64,000 nucleotides of DNA from Conus ventricosus. Its lineage: Eukaryota > Mollusca > Gastropoda > Neogastropoda > Conidae. The position numbers were made by a program, and so were the translations under genes. Below are positions 33,601 through 46,541 of the stretch, piece after piece; position 1 is the stretch's first letter, and the number at the start of each line of letters is the position of its first letter. The stretch lies in contig CM031622.1 of NCBI GenBank assembly GCA_018398815.1, positions 23,301,257 to 23,365,256 on the forward strand, in the 5' to 3' direction. Under the pieces are notes generated by a model. It was not told the DNA's origin. It ran no database searches and saw nothing but the letters and a program-made list of their open reading frames with translations.

Positions 33601-34439
33601 GGAGGTTGGAGTTGACTGCCCTCCCGGTTGGGGACTTCCCATGGCAGATAGGCTAAGGGTGAGATCCTGACTAAGAGTAACCGCCTTTCTACTTTTCTTG
33701 TTTTTCTGCCTCCCTTATTTGGCCCTTGTTCTATCTTCCGTCTCCCCTTCAAGTTCTTCTTTTCCACACTCCTTTTCCTGCTGTGGTATCCTTAAGATCC
33801 GCCGCGTTTGCCGTGCGGTGCGTCTGTGTCGGAGGGGGTATGAGATCCTGGTGATTGAGAGGCCAGCGCTCTCAACACATCACTTTGGCTCGGACCTCTC
33901 CTAGACGGGAGTACACTTTGGCCCGGGTGTACTAATCGGTCCCCTTCTTGGGGTATGGGTCAAGACGGGCAGTTCCCAGCTGGCCAATTAAACCCCTGCA
34001 GTGCTTCAGCTCTTTGTTCCCGGGAGATGCAGCATGATCAGGGGGAGGTGATAGGGTTGTTGCTTTGCTTGTCGTATGGTCTCTCCAGAAAGCCGGAAGG
34101 GGTCAAGACATTGGTGTCTTGGCCTGGCCCCTTAGTTGGTCTCAAATGGGGGGGGGGGGTGGGTGGGTAAGGGAGGATGATTACAATTAAAGTAAAATAT
34201 GACTTCTTCGAAAAAAACTACCCCCCCAAAAGAAGAGGAAGGACAGTATCCCCTATTTCAGGGGGGATTTTGAAACTGACAGTTGATCTGACGTGAGGTA
34301 AGACAGAAGACAGGTTTCGGGGCTTCCTGGCTCGTGGTGGAAGGGACAGAGCAGAAAGACACCCTTTTTCAGCTCTGAGCCCTTTTGCTGTCCAAAAGGG
34401 CTTTCATGGTATAGCAGGTGAACCTAGGTCCATAAAAAG

Positions 34440-35520
34440 CGGGTTGCAGGATGGTTCGTTTCTTGTTCAATGTCGATCACAGTGAAACAATTGAGAACAG
34501 CTGTTGAAAGCAATAAAATAGTGGATTGGGAGATCGGGTTTGACTCCCCATTTAAACAGTTATAGACATTCCCAAAGGTGTGTTGATGTGATTCGCTGCA
34601 GAGATCTTAGCGGGGTGTCTCAGAGGCAGAAATAAAAACGGAAACTGGCGTCCCAGGGTGTGACGGGAGGTTGCGCAGGGTGACAGTCAAGAAAGGTGCC
34701 AGAAGAGAGAGTGGCCTCCAAACACCCTTTTCTGACCTTCTGCAACCCTGTGCTGCCTCCGGGTCATCAAAGTGGCTACTGATTGTCGGGTTTCAGTTGT
34801 ACGTTCCCGTCCCCGTAGAGGTCTGCGTCCGATTGCCAGAAGTTTGGCCATGTCAGAGACCGTTGTTCTGTGGCAGGAGGTGTGTGGTATTTGCTGAAGG
34901 CGAACCCATGATGCGGCCGTATTGAAGATCCGGCACAGTGTGAACTGGATGTGCGACCATCCTCCTCTTCCACGGAATTGTCCCTCTGTTTGGATTCAGG
35001 TATCTGCAAATACAACAGGGTTAAGAACAGAAAAGAAGAATCTCCTTTTTTTGAAGCCCGCAAGCAGGTTGTGGGCAATCGCTCGCCGACAGCTTCTTCA
35101 TATGCTTCGGCCGTAACGAATGTTCCAAAACAGTCCAACTCTGGTCAGTCTGCTGTCAGATGATACTTTACGTTTTCGACCGAAAGACATTGCAAAGGAA
35201 GAAAAACTGTCAGCTCTGGTGAAGCAGTCACCACCTCTCACCCAAAGTGAGTTTGCCCCTGGTGTGGAGGCAAAAATCAGCCACCCCTCAGACTGCCCAG
35301 CAGTTCTACATACATCTGAGCGGGGCAGCATTAAAAAACCTGCACCCGACCTCGAACTCCTCTGTCCCAGTGCCCATGCGGGCAAGGGAGTTCAAACCCA
35401 GTGTGGAGATGGTGGAGGTAAAGAAGAACATAGAAACCTCCACACGGTCTCAAAACCCAGACCTTACTTCACTCGTAGCTCGTGGCAACGTCTTGCCAGC
35501 AGGTAGCACTGCAAGATAGT
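34440..35520 (+). pseudogene. ORF1 remnant of copy D
   Basis: The frame fragments are collinear with ORF1 of copies C and E: a region near 34660-34800 with a CATLCCL-like stretch, then a zinc-knuckle part near 34930-35000, then FFEARKQVVG and SPTASSYA (about 35049-35108), and an acidic-to-Ser/Pro-rich end. Indels split the frame. It would act as an RNA-binding chaperone in an intact element. Confidence 0.55.
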
Positions 35521-35609
35521 CCAGTGAAATTAAGCAACAAATTTTACAGCTTTAGCGGCTGAGGTTGAGGAAGGAGATGACCTGATCTCTTTCCTTGTCG
35601 ACCTCCTGC

Positions 35610-37184
35610 TCTTGGACAATTACAAAATATCCTTGGAATATCCGTGGTCTAAAATCCAATCTTTTTCGATGGCAGCTGCAGCTTCTGTGTCATCTATGAA
35701 TCCTTCTGCTGGCTCTTCAAGAAACCCAAATTCAAGCCAGAAGACCCTTTCACTCTTTCTGGCTTTAATATTTTTCAAAACCTGCCCCAACCTCCCCCCA
35801 CCATTCCACGTTGGGATGTCGGGCGGTGTTGCCCTTCTCCTTCATCAAAACTTTGTTGTATGTCCTGTCGATCTGTCTACCATCCTTCTGGGCTGTAGTG
35901 CGAGAGTCACTCTCCACAAGACTGTCACCATCTGTGCTTGTTTCTACCGCAAATCTAGTCCCGGTTTGTCGTCAGGATCCTTGTCAGTCTGTTAGGGGGA
36001 AACTTCCTCCGACCTTTTTTGCTGTTGTGGTGACTGTAAACGTGTCACAACCCTCTTTGGGTGTAGTACCGGTTCGTCATCCAGAGGTCTGCTGATTGAG
36101 GATGTCCTTTCGGATTTGGATTTGTGTTGTCTGAACGAGGATCTGCAACTTACCTCCATTCTTCCACAGGTTCCTTTTCATGTTTAGATTTGTCGGTTTT
36201 GTGACCCCTCGCTGGTCCTGGACGATGAGTGGTCTGTCCATGACGATTCTGCACGGAGAGGTGGCATTTCCCTGTCCTTCTACAACCTGTAATACTGAAC
36301 ACGTCTCTGTCTCTCAGCTTTAAATTATAAGAAAGGCAAAAATGGGATCTCTTTTGCAGCCACTGTTTCTAAGGAGTTCCAGGACACTGATTTTTTTCAG
36401 AGTCCTGACCCAGCTGAATCACTGTCTAACACTATGATTTTAATGTGCTTAAGCCTGTATTCCAGTGTCTTCCACGATATAAACTTTCACATGCCAAAAA
36501 CACCGGTTTCGATTCAGATGCCAACAAATTTCCAAAGTTAGAAAAACGGCTCAGCGTCAGGTTATACCAACGGCCTTCGGGTTCCCAACGCTCGAGCCCA
36601 TCAGAAAACTCCGTGCTAAATCAAAGACACACTTTTAAAAAAATCAGTAAAGTCGGTCCTGGGAGTAAGCTTCTGCCTCCAGGCTGACATCAAATAACTT
36701 CCAAGGGAGATAAAAGTGTGGAACTCTTTAAGAAAATCAAAGGGGGAAAGAACACCTGTCCCCACTGTGAAACCATTCTCAAGTTTTCGATCTTTAATAA
36801 CAGAGAAGAAAGCAGTTGCTTCTTATTGCTTGCTGCAAACCATTGAAAAAAAGAATTCTTTGCTTCTTCTATTGAAATCCGTACTTTTGTCAAAAAACAA
36901 AGCCCTTAAAGAAAATCACCCTGCAACTATAATCCGAACTACCAACTACATGAAGACTACCAATCTTCCTTTCACATATAAACGAGCTGAAATCTGGGCC
37001 ATACTCTCTTGCAGCGATTCCTCTCCAGGTATAGGATGACATTCATTATTCAAAACTATTGGAAAACATCTTCCGCTAAAAGTTAGGTCTGAACATCCTG
37101 TTACAGGTATACAACCAGTGTGGGGACTACAGGTTTGTTTCCACCCTCTTGGCCGGGCAGGAAAGCCCTCATTATTTCCCATCC
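35610..37184 (+). pseudogene. ORF2 5' half of copy D (endonuclease to early RT)
   Basis: The endonuclease domain starts near TGGAATATCCGTGG (35634-35647). SCLDLSVCDP-like and DDLHG-like stretches are collinear with copy C, and a VALL/FIKTLLYV stretch lies near 35820-35870. The sequence continues to the RT fingers and stops at ATTTCCCATCCCC, where copy E begins. Frames are broken. Confidence 0.6.
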
Positions 37185-37350
37185 CCTCCTGGGGGTTTGC
37201 GACCTTGTCGTGGGTGGAGGGTTTGCGTGAGGGTCCAGTGATCCCTTAGGCTTTGCTGGGGGGGGCATAATACTTGGAGATAGGCTGTTTTTTTCACACT
37301 GCTTCTAGGCTGAGAGGTGCAGATGCAGTGCTGTTTGGCCTAAGCGTAAC
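37185..37350 (+). ncRNA. Candidate HDV-like ribozyme at 5' end of copy E
   Basis: P1 is CCTCC (37185-37189) with GGAGG (37216-37220). P2 is TTTGCG (37196-37201) against CGTAAC (37345-37350), with one extra T in this copy. P3 is ACC/GGT with a loop around TTGTCGT. CTAAG (37340-37344) sits directly before P2', as J4/2 does in HDV-like folds. It is the best-preserved P2' of the three. P4 is long, with a possible GCAT/ATGC pairing. Confidence 0.42.
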
Positions 37351-37413
37351 GACGGTAAGGTGTTGCGGATGCCCCTGGTAGGGCTTCCCATGTCAGATGG
37401 CCTAAGGGTGAGG

Positions 37414-37645
37414 GATGCCAGGGGGGGGGGGCGGGAAGGAGGGGGGGGAGGGAGGGAGGGGGGGGGGGGGGGAGGGGGTGGGTGGGAGGAAGGGGGAGGC
37501 AGGGGGGGGGAGGAGGGGGGGGGGAGGGGATGGGGGGAGGGGGGAGGGGGGGGGGGGGGGATGGGAGGGGGGGGGGGGGGGATGGGGAGGGGGGCGGGGG
37601 GGGGGGGAGGGGGTGAAGGAGGGGAGGGGAGGAAGGGATGAGTGG
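37414..37645. repeat. G-rich low-complexity tract inside copy E 5' UTR
   Basis: About 230 bases of G with scattered A/T lie exactly between CTAAGGGTGAGG and ATCCTGACTAAGAG, which are adjacent in copies C and D. Gly-rich frames here are not genes. It is either a real expansion or a sequencing/assembly artefact. Confidence 0.85.
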
Positions 37646-38449
37646 CGGCGGGGGGATCCTGACTAAGAGTAACCCGGCCTTTCTCCTTTTTCTTGTTTTT
37701 GCCTCCCTTATTTGGCCCTTTTCTATCTTCGTCTCACCTTTAAGTCTTCTTTTCCACCACTCCTTTTCTCTCTGTGGTCTCCTTAAGATCCCGCCGCGTT
37801 TGCCGTGCGGTGCGTCCGAACCCTGTGTCGGAGGGGAATGAGATCCTGGTGATTGAGAGGGCCAGCGCTCTCAAACACATCATTTGGCTCGGACTCTCCT
37901 ATGCAGGGAGACACTTTGGCCCGGGTTACTATTCGGGCTCCCCCTTCTTGGGGGGTTGGTCAAGACGGGCAGTTCCCCAGCGGCCAAGTAACCCGTGCAC
38001 GTGCTAGCTCTCGCGTTCCGGGAGTTGGAGCATGATCAGGGGGGATTGGGTGGTTGCTGTTTGCTTGTCGTTAGTCTCTCCCGAAGCCTGGAAGGGCGGT
38101 CAAGACATTGGTTTCTTGGCCCTGGCCCCTTGTTGGGGACTCAAGGTGGGTGGGTAAGGGGTGCTATGAATCACCAATAAATAAATATGACTTCATTTAA
38201 AAAAAACTAACCCCCCCCCCAAAAGGAAGAGGAAGGCCGTATCCCCTATTTCAGGGATTTGAAAAAGACAGTGATTCTGTCTGTGAGGTAAAGACAGAGG
38301 ACAGGGTTTCTGGGCTTCCTGGCTCGTGGTGGAAAGGGACAGAGCAGGAAAGGACCCCTTTCAGCTCTGAGCCTTTTGCTGGCCAAAAGGCTTTCATGGG
38401 TATAGCAGGGTAACTAGGTCCATAAAACGCGGTTGAGGAAATGGTTCGT

Positions 38450-39420
38450 TTTCTTCTTTCAATGTTCGATCACAGAAGCATCCGACAGTTGCAGAAGGCC
38501 AAAAAACAAAAAAGCTGTGGTTTAGGGAGATCAGGGTGGTGACTCCCATAAGCAATTAAATTCATCCAAAGGTGTGATTAGATGCAGAGATCTGGCAGGT
38601 GTTTCAGCGGCGGAAATAAAACGGAGCTGGCGGTCCCAGGGTGTGTGGAGTTGCGCAGGGTGACGGTGAAAGAAGGGTTCAGAGAGAGTGGCCACCAACT
38701 CCCTCTTTCTGACCTTCTGCAACCCTGGCTGCCTCCGGTCATCAAGGTTGGGTTCCTAAATGTTCATGTTCAGCTCTATGTGCCGTCCCCGTGAGGTGCT
38801 TCAGGTTGCCAGAAGTTTGGCCATGTCAGGGACCGCTGTTCAGGGCAAAGAGGTATGCGGTGGTTTGCTGCAAGGCAACCCATGAGAGGGCCGTGTCAAG
38901 ATCGCACATTGTGCTAACTGCGTTGGCGACCATCCCTCCTCTTCAAGAAACTGTCCTCTATGGATTCAGGAATCCGCAATTCAAAGACTAAAGACTGAAA
39001 AGGAAAATTTCTTTTTGAGGCCGCAGCAGGTTGTGGGCAGTCAGACGCGACAGCCTCTTCCTATGCTTCGGCTGTAGGAAAGTTCCCACAAGTTTCCACA
39101 TCGATCCAGTCTCCGCTGTCAGACTGATGACTTTACGTTTTGAAGACACTGCAAGTACGAACTGTCAACTCTGGTGGAAGCAGGTCACCACCTCTCAACC
39201 CAAAATGATTGCCCCCCTGGTGAGGCCAAAAAAAATCCGCCACCCCTCAGACTGCCCAGCAGTCTACAACATCTGTGCTGGGCAGATTAAAAAAAACGCA
39301 GTTCCCCCTCGAACTCCTCTGTCCAGTGCCCGTGCGGGCAAGGGAGTTCCACCCAGTGTGGTGATGGTGGTGGATAAGGAATAACCCTCACCATTCAAAT
39401 TCCAGACTCTCACCTTCTCC
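38450..39420 (+). pseudogene. ORF1 remnant of copy E
   Basis: It is collinear with ORF1 of copies C and D. CPEVWPCQGPLF-like and CANCVGDHPSSS-like fragments (about 38810-38945) show the zinc-knuckle region, and a Ser/Pro-rich C-terminal region follows to about 39380. Several one-base indels break the frame. Confidence 0.55.
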
Positions 39421-39576
39421 AAAACTCCCGGCCTTTGTCACCTGCGGGCAAGTCTGCCCAGCAGGTCCAAAGACCAACACAGTCAGTGAAACTACAAAAT
39501 AAAATTCACTCCATTGGCGGCAGATGTCTGATGAGGAGGATGACCTGAATCTTCTCTCTTTTCGCCCTCTGCACCA

Positions 39577-42500
39577 TGGATAGTACAATATTACATTGGA
39601 ATATCAGTGGATTAGAATTCCCAACTTTGTGGAGCCTGCAGCTTCTGTGTCAGTTATAAAACCCTCCGTCGTGGCTCTGCAGGAAACTCAAATTCAAAGC
39701 CAAGAAGACCTTACTCTTTCTGGCTTTATTATTCATTCAATACCTGACACAAACCATCCATGTGGGGACTGTCGGGCGGGGTTGCCCTTCTCCTACACAA
39801 AACTTTGCTGTATAGTCCTGTTCGATCTGTCTACCTCCTTCAGGCTGTTAGCTGCGAGAGTTCACCTCTCCACAAGTCTGGGACTCATCTGTTCTCTTTA
39901 TCTACCTCCTTCTGTCCCGGTTTGTCGGTCAGGACCTTGTCAGTCTGATAGGTGGAACTTCCTCGACCTTTTTTGTGGTTGGGTGACTTTAACGGTACAA
40001 TCTCTTTGGGGTTGTGCGGTACGTCACCCAGAGGTCTGCTGAATTGAGGTTGTCCTGTCAGACTTCGGATTGTGTTGCTCCCCTGAACGACGGATCTGCA
40101 CTTACCTCACTCTTCCACAGGTTCATTTCGTGTTTTGATTTGTCGGTTTGGGACCCCTCGCTTGGGCTGGACTATGAGTGGTCTGTCCTTGACGATCTGC
40201 ACGGAAGTGACATTTCCTGTCCTTCTACAACCTGTATTAAACTGATACGTCTCTGTCTCTCACATCTAGTTATAAAAAAGCAAACTGGGGATCTATCTTT
40301 GCAGCCCTATTTCAAAAAGGAATTCCAGGACACTGATTTTTTTTCAGAGTCCAGACCCAGCAGATCTTGACTAACACTCATGATCAAAAATGTGCTAAAG
40401 CCTGTATCAGTGCTTCTTCCGATAAACTTCAAATGCCCATAACACCCCGGGTTCGATTCAGACTGGCCAACAATTTTCCAAAGTTAGAAAAGGGCTCAGC
40501 GTCAGTATACTCGTACCAATCGGACCTCCCCTTGTTTTTTTATTGTCTGCGGTCCCAACGCTTCGAGCCATCCAGAAATCCGGGCTCTAAATCGAGACAC
40601 CACTTTTAAAATCAGTAAACGTCGGTCTGGGAGTAGCTCCCCTGCCTCCAGGCTGACATCAAAAACTTCTAAGAAAAAAGTGAGGGAACTCATTAGAAAA
40701 TCAAAGGGAAGAACACTGTCCACTGTGAACCATCTCATTTGTTCGGATTCTTTAATAAACTGAGAAGAAAGCAGTTCGCTAATCTGCTTGCTTCAACCTG
40801 AAAAGAATTCCTCCTCTTCTAAGCAAATCGGCCGACTTTTGTCAAAAAACAATGCCCTAAAGAAAAACACCCTGCCCACTTTTCATCCGACAAATGGAAG
40901 CTACAATCTTCCTTTCACATTAAACGAGCTGAAATCTGCCTCTACTCTCTTGCAGCCGAGTCCTCTCCAGGTATAGATGACATACATTATAAGATTGAAA
41001 ACATCTTCCGCAAGAAGGTCTGAAAATCATCCCTGTTACACCGGTATACAACCACGTGTGGACTACGGTTGCGTTCCACCCTCTTGGCGGAACCAGCCCT
41101 CTTTATTCCCATCCCCAAACTGGAAAAGATACTTTCTAATCATCGGAAATACCGTCCCATAGCCTTTGACCAGCTGTCTGTCGGTAAATTGATGGAAAAA
41201 AAACATGGTCAATGCTGGCTCATGGTGGAAAACTCGAAACCGATGGCCTTTTGGCCGAAAAGAACAGTGTGGTTTCCGCAAAAATCGTCGTACAGTTGAC
41301 CATTTTGATTGTCTGGAAATCTACACTTAGGAACGCTTTTTTAAACTGACAGCATGCAGTGGCAATTTTCTTTGACTTGGAGAGGCCTACGATACCTCTG
41401 GAAGTCGGGGATATTTCATGATCTCACGATCTGGGTTTTCGAGGTCATCTTCCGCTTTTTATTCAAAATTTTTTTGGCAGAACGGACAGTTTCAGGTCGG
41501 GTTGGCACACTCTCTCTGATGTCCACGTGCAGGAGTGGGGTGTTCTCAGGGGAGATACTTATCTCTGCCCTCTTTAGTATTAAGATCAACAACATTGTTC
41601 AATCAGTTCAGCAGGTTCAGACTGCTCATTGTTTGTGGATGATTTGCTGTCCTACGCAAACTGGAAGCCTGTACCCGAGAGCACGTGGTCCAGCGCAGGC
41701 TTTCAGCTTTGCGTAGATAAATCCATCGGTGGGCGGATATGGGGAAAAAGGTTTCACCTTTTCTGCTACAAAAACCAGTGGTTTTCACTTCCATAATTTC
41801 CGTCAGTTTTTTCCAGATCCGGGAAACTTCAAGTTAGGGAAATCTCCCATTCCAGCTGTTTAAAGAGGCCAAATTTCTGGGAGTTCATTTTTGACCAAAA
41901 CTTAACTTTCTCAGCCATATTCAGAACCTCAAAACTGCTTGCCAAAGGCACTGAATATTCTGCGGGGTCGTAGCACAAAACGACTGGGGCGCTGATAAGA
42001 AAACTTTGTTGCCACCTCTACAGGCCCTGGCCGCTTCCTAACATCTCGACTACGGTTGTGTGTGTTCGGCTCCGCAAGATCATCTTACCTCAAACTTTGG
42101 ACCCTATCCACCATTCAAGGGCTTGTCGCTGTCTTGGAGCGTTCCCGCACCACCCCTGTGTACAAGCCTGTACGCAGAGGCAGGGTGAACCTTCACTGTC
42201 CAAACCGCCAGGCTGTAAAATGTCTTTGAATTATTCTTCCGACTGTTTCTCTCAGGAAACCGCAGAATCCTGCATATGACTGTGTTTTTGACCTCCGTTC
42301 CAAAGTAAGTTTGAAAACAAACCGAAAGTATTCGCCGTTTGGGCTTCGGAAAGCAGCCTCACGTGCGGATTGCAGGTATAGACCTGGGAGTAGTTTCCGT
42401 TTTTTCCAAGTTTCCGGATCAACCCCATGGACCTTTTTCAACACCAGAGATTCGTTTGATCTCGCAGCTTTCCGTAAGGCCGTCTACCAGCTTCTCTGGC

Positions 42501-43300
42501 GTACCAAGGCTTTGTATGCCGAAGCCTGTTCCAAATTCCATCCTATCAAAAAAGGTTTTCCACTGGACGGTTCAAGTCTGAGGTGGAAGTGGCTGTGCAG
42601 CCTACTGCCCTGGCGGCTCCTTTCAGATATTGTGGTCTCCCCCCCACATATAACCAACCCCCCCCCTCTGATGCTTCTGTCTATTAGCTGAAACTTACTG
42701 CTCTAGTACTGGCTTTGAAGATAATCTTCCCATTCTTCGAGGAGGGACTTTCTGGTTCTGTCGGATGGCTGTCAGGCTTTGGATGCCATAGCTGGCCGCA
42801 ACCTTCAGCATCCAGAACTTTATACTTTTTATTGAACTTTTTAGCAAGTTGTGGCGGCCCCCCCCCCCCCCACCGCCCCCCGCCTCCCCCCCCCCCCCCC
42901 CCTCCCCCCACACCCATCCCCCCACCCCCATCCCACCCCCCCTCACCCCCTCTTGCTAGCGGTCCTGGCCCATGTTGCATCGGCGGGACGAAATGGATTT
43001 GATCGTTTAGGCCAAGAACGCCCACGAAGAGAGAAAACTGTCCACACTTATATCCCTTGCTCAGAAATTTGTGAAACCCAAAATTAACGATTATGTGAGA
43101 GACTCTGGCAGGGGATTTTTGGACCACTCAGACGAATAACAAACTCTTTCGATCCGCCAAACCTTAAAGACTTCCTCCCATCTACGTCGGGTGGTCGTAA
43201 AGAGGGAACGGTTCTTTGCCGCTGCACACCGGCCATTCGTATTTTACCATTCTTACTTTTAAAGAGGGAAGAAGCTCGTGGCCCCCCCCCTGCATCCATG
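39577..43300 (+). pseudogene. ORF2 remnant of copy E (endonuclease-RT-RNase H)
   Basis: LHWNISGL (about 39590-39613) opens the endonuclease. VVALQETQIQSQ (about 39670-39706) contains the catalytic Glu region. Later parts include YEWSVLDDLHGSD (about 40173-40210). RT contains FSIKINNIVQS (about 41573-41605) and, in another frame, LFVDDLLSY (about 41631-41657). The RNase H segment is interrupted by a C-rich tract at 42852-42955 and resumes near GTCCTGGCCCATG. Domain order is complete; the frame is not. Confidence 0.7.
42852..42955. repeat. C-rich low-complexity tract in RNase H of copy E
   Basis: About 100 bases, mostly C, replace the short AGGCGGACGGTTACAAC segment present in the other copies. 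Smaller C runs occur at 42639-42664 and 43281-43289, also only in E. Confidence 0.85.
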
Positions 43301-43549
43301 TCATGCACCACTCCAATGAAACATGTTCTTTTAGAGTGTTGGGACTCTGTGCAGATGTGGAGACACAAACATTTTACAGCGGGAGTCCTTGCAGGTCCTG
43401 TTCAGGAATGTCCCGCCATGACGTGATCCTTGATTTTGAGAGAAAATTAACATTTTTCATCTGATTTGAGATTGTACGGAAGAGGATTTTTAAAAAGTTT
43501 ATGGTTCGTTTGTAGACGATGTTCATTTAACGAGATGTGTGAAAAGTTG

Positions 43550-43583
<34 letters not shown>

Positions 43584-43675
43584 TTGACTGGTGAGTTGAT
43601 TTTAACGTTGGTGACAGCCCTGATGTGGCCGCTGCGGTCGGTGGGCTATAAAGCAACATTATCTTATCTTATCTT

Positions 43676-45731
43676 ATTCCCATCCCCAAACTGGAAAAAG
43701 ATCTTCTAAATCCATTAACTACCCGTCCCATAGCTTTGACAGCTGTGTCTGTAAATGATGGAAAAAACATGTGTCATGCCTAGGCTTCATGTGGAAAACT
43801 CGATACGATGGCCTTTTGGCGAAAGACAGTGTGGTTTCCGCAACATCGTAGTCAGTTGACCATTTGATCCGTCTGGCTCGTAACTCTACGGAACCGCTTT
43901 TTTAAACAGGACCCGCTTTGCAGACTGGCAATTTTTCTTGACTTGGAGAAGGCCTATGATACCACCTCGGACAGTCGGGGATACTTCATGCTCTCCACGA
44001 TCTGGGGTTTTCGAGGTCAATCTTCGCTTTGTATTCAAAATTTTTTGGCAGAACGACTGTATCGGTCCGGGTTAGGCACCACTTCTCTGATGTCACGAGC
44101 AGGAGTTGGGTGTTCCACCAGGGGAGCATACTATTCCCTGCCCTCTTTAGTATTAAGATCAACAACATTGTTCATTCAGTTCAGCAGGGTTCAGGAATGC
44201 CTCATTGTTGTGGATGGATTTTGCTGTCTACGCACTGGAAGCCTGTACCCGAGTGTCCAGGCAGGTCCAGCTTTGGTAGATAAAATCCATCGGAGGGCGG
44301 ATTGATGAGAAAACGGTTTCCCTTTTTCTGCTACAAAAACCCAGTGTTATTCACTTCCATAATTTCCGTCAGTTTTTTCCGATCCGGAACTTCAAGTAGG
44401 GGAATCTCCCATTCCAGCGGTTAAAGAGGCCAAATTTCTGCGGAGTCAATTTTTGACCAAAACTTAACTTTCTCAGCCATATTAAAAACCTCAAAACTCT
44501 GCTTGCCAAAAGGCACAGATGAATTCATTCTGTGGGTCGTAGCACACACCGACGGGGCGCTGATAAGAAACTTTGTTGCACTCTAACAGAGCCCTGGTCC
44601 GTTCCAAACTGGACGACGGTTGTGCTTGTACGGCTCCGCCAAGATCATTCTTACTCAAAACTCTTGCGACCCTACCCACCATCAAGGGCTTCGTTCTCTG
44701 TCTTGGAGCGTTCCGCACACCCTGTGTACACGCCGGTACGCAGAGGCAGGTGAACCTTCACTGTCCAACCGCCAGGCTGAAACTGTCTTTGATTATTTAC
44801 ATCCGAATGTTCTCAGAACCGCAGAATCCTGCCTATGACTGTGTTTTTGACCTCCGTTCAAAGTAAGTTTGAAACAAACCCGAACTGTATTCCGCCGTTT
44901 GGGCTTCGTATGCCGCCTCACGTGCGGCATGCAGGCTATAGACTGGGAGATAGTTTCCGAATTTTTCAAGTTTCCGGATACAACCTCCAGGAACTTTTTC
45001 ACACCAGAGATTCGTTTTGATCTCGCAGCTTTCGGTAAGGAGTCTACCAGCTCTCTGGGAGTAACCAAGGCTTTGGTTATGCGAGCCTCTGTTCCAAATT
45101 CCCATCCTATCAAAAAGTTTTCACTGACGGTTCCAGTCTGAGGATTGGAGTGGCCTGTGCAGCCTACTGCCCTGGGGCTCCTTCTTCAGATATTGTTGGG
45201 AACATATCAATTTCCGATGCTTCTGTCTATTCTGCTGACTTACTGCTTAGTACTGGCTTTGAAGATAATCTCACATTCTTCAAAGAGGGATTTCTGGTTC
45301 TGTCGGATTCGCTGTCAGCTTTGGACAGCCCATCGCTGCCGCAACCTTCAGCATCCAGAACTTTTGCATTTCTTTGAACTTTTTAGCAAGGGGGGAAAAG
45401 CGGGACGGTTACCAACATTATCTTGCTTGGGTTCCTGGTTCATCGTGGCATGGCAGGGAACGAAATGGGTGATCGTGTTTTAGCCAAGGAAGCCATCAAG
45501 AGAGAAAATGTCCAAATTTATATCCCCTGTTCAGATGTGAACCCAAAAATTAACGATTATGTGAGAGACCTCTGGCAGGAGGATTGGAACACACAGACGA
45601 GTAACAAACTCTTTCAGATCCGTCCAAACCTTAAGGACTTCCTCCCATCCACGTCGGGGGTCGTAAAGAGGAAACGGTTCTGTGCCGGCTGCACACCAGC
45701 CATTCGTATTTTACCCATGCTTACCTTTTAA
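43676..45731 (+). pseudogene. ORF2 3' half of copy D (RT to RNase H)
   Basis: Copy D's RT resumes with a KLEKDLLNPLTTRPIALT-like stretch and the FSIKINNIVHSVQQ block (about 44143-44186). The active-site box is damaged (TTGTTGTGGATGGATTTTGC, 44203-44222). RNase H is clear in an open frame at 45423-45731: GMAGNEMGDRVLAKEAIKRE, then NDYVRDLW, then RKRFCAGCTPAIRIL. The last part, with C-A-G-C-x-P, is a cysteine-bearing tail seen in the other copies. The stop at 45729 ends the open frame. Confidence 0.65.
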
Positions 45732-46118
45732 AGAGTGAAGAAGCTCCGTGGTGCATTCCATGTCATGCGCCACTCACAATGAAACATGTTCTTTTAGAGT
45801 GTTGGGACTTGCACGATGTGAGACACAAACATTTTACAGCGGAGTCCATGAAGATCCTGTTCAGGGATCTCCCGCCTGATGTGATCCTTCAGTTTTTGAG
45901 AGAGATTAGCATTTTTCATCTGATTTAAGATTTTACGGAAGAAAGATTTTTAACAAAGTTTCTGGTGCGTTTGTAGACGATGTCATTTAATGAGATGTAT
46001 GAAAGTGTTTTTTTTTTTTTTTTTTTTTAATGACTGTTGAGTTGATTTTAACATGGTGACAGCCCTGATATGGCCCTTTGCGGTCGGCTGGGCTATAAGC
46101 AACATATCTTATCTTATC

Positions 46119-46541
46119 TTGTGAAAAAGATTGAATACGGTCATAGTAGTACTATATAGTAATATCAAAATATCATCAACTGGTTACCTCAAAAAACGGA
46201 TTGCTCAAAACAATTATTTAGTCCCCTAAATTTCGAGGTAACCGATTTCCACTGTATATATATATGGGAAGAAAAGAAAAAAAGACAATATTTTGACTTC
46301 ATGCAGAAAGACACTTTAGCCTGTCAAAGACATATGTAGAGGACATTATTTTTACCTTAGAATGCAGGAAAAGCGTCAGCGGCCGGGCTCCGCCCCGGAC
46401 CCCGCTGGGGAGCTTACAGCGCTCCCCTAGACCCCCTAGACTGTTGGGGGCTTCGGCCCTGCGGGCCTCGCATTTGCTACTACTTTTCATACCCCTGCTA
46501 CTATTTTTGGCTATCTCAGCTACTCCAAGACTCTTTGGGGG
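46119..46541 (+). other. 3' subterminal part of the hAT element
   Basis: After the copy D tail, the hAT sequence resumes. It holds a GGTTACCTC...GAGGTAACC hairpin (about 46181-46250), then a GC-rich block with several fold-backs (46371-46480, for example CCGGGCTCCGCCCCGG), then TACTATTTTTGGC before the terminal repeat. No coding sequence was recognised. Confidence 0.55.

Larger units (their letters stand above)
37186..43675 (+). mobile_element. I/Nimb-like non-LTR retrotransposon, copy E (full length, inside D)
   Basis: Copy E begins CCTCCTGGGGGTTTGCGACC (from about 37185) and ends TTATCTTATCTTATC at about 43675. The D sequence ATTTCCCATCCCC before it is repeated as ATTCCCATCCCC after it, and copy D's RT then continues with AAACTGGAAAAAGATC. 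Copies C and E themselves show the uninterrupted sequence TTATTCCCATCCCC at that place, so the empty site is certain. Compared with C and D it has extra G- and C-rich tracts. All frames are broken. Confidence 0.9.
33430..46118 (+). mobile_element. I/Nimb-like non-LTR retrotransposon, copy D (split by copy E)
   Basis: Copy D is a full-length insertion in the 3' part of the hAT element. Left flank TTGTGAGAAAAAGAT (33415-33429) is repeated as TTGTGAAAAAGAT after the tail (46119-46131), a target duplication of 13-15 bases. It starts with CCCTACGGGGGG, has the family 5' UTR, ORF1 and ORF2, and ends TATCTTATCTTATC. Copy E interrupts it in the RT region at 37186-43675. Net length without E is about 6.2 kb. 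The distal part (about 45000-46100) has fewer indels than the rest. Confidence 0.88.

Noticed and set aside
37360..37666. Gly-rich frames
   Set aside because: They arise from the G-rich tract inside copy E.
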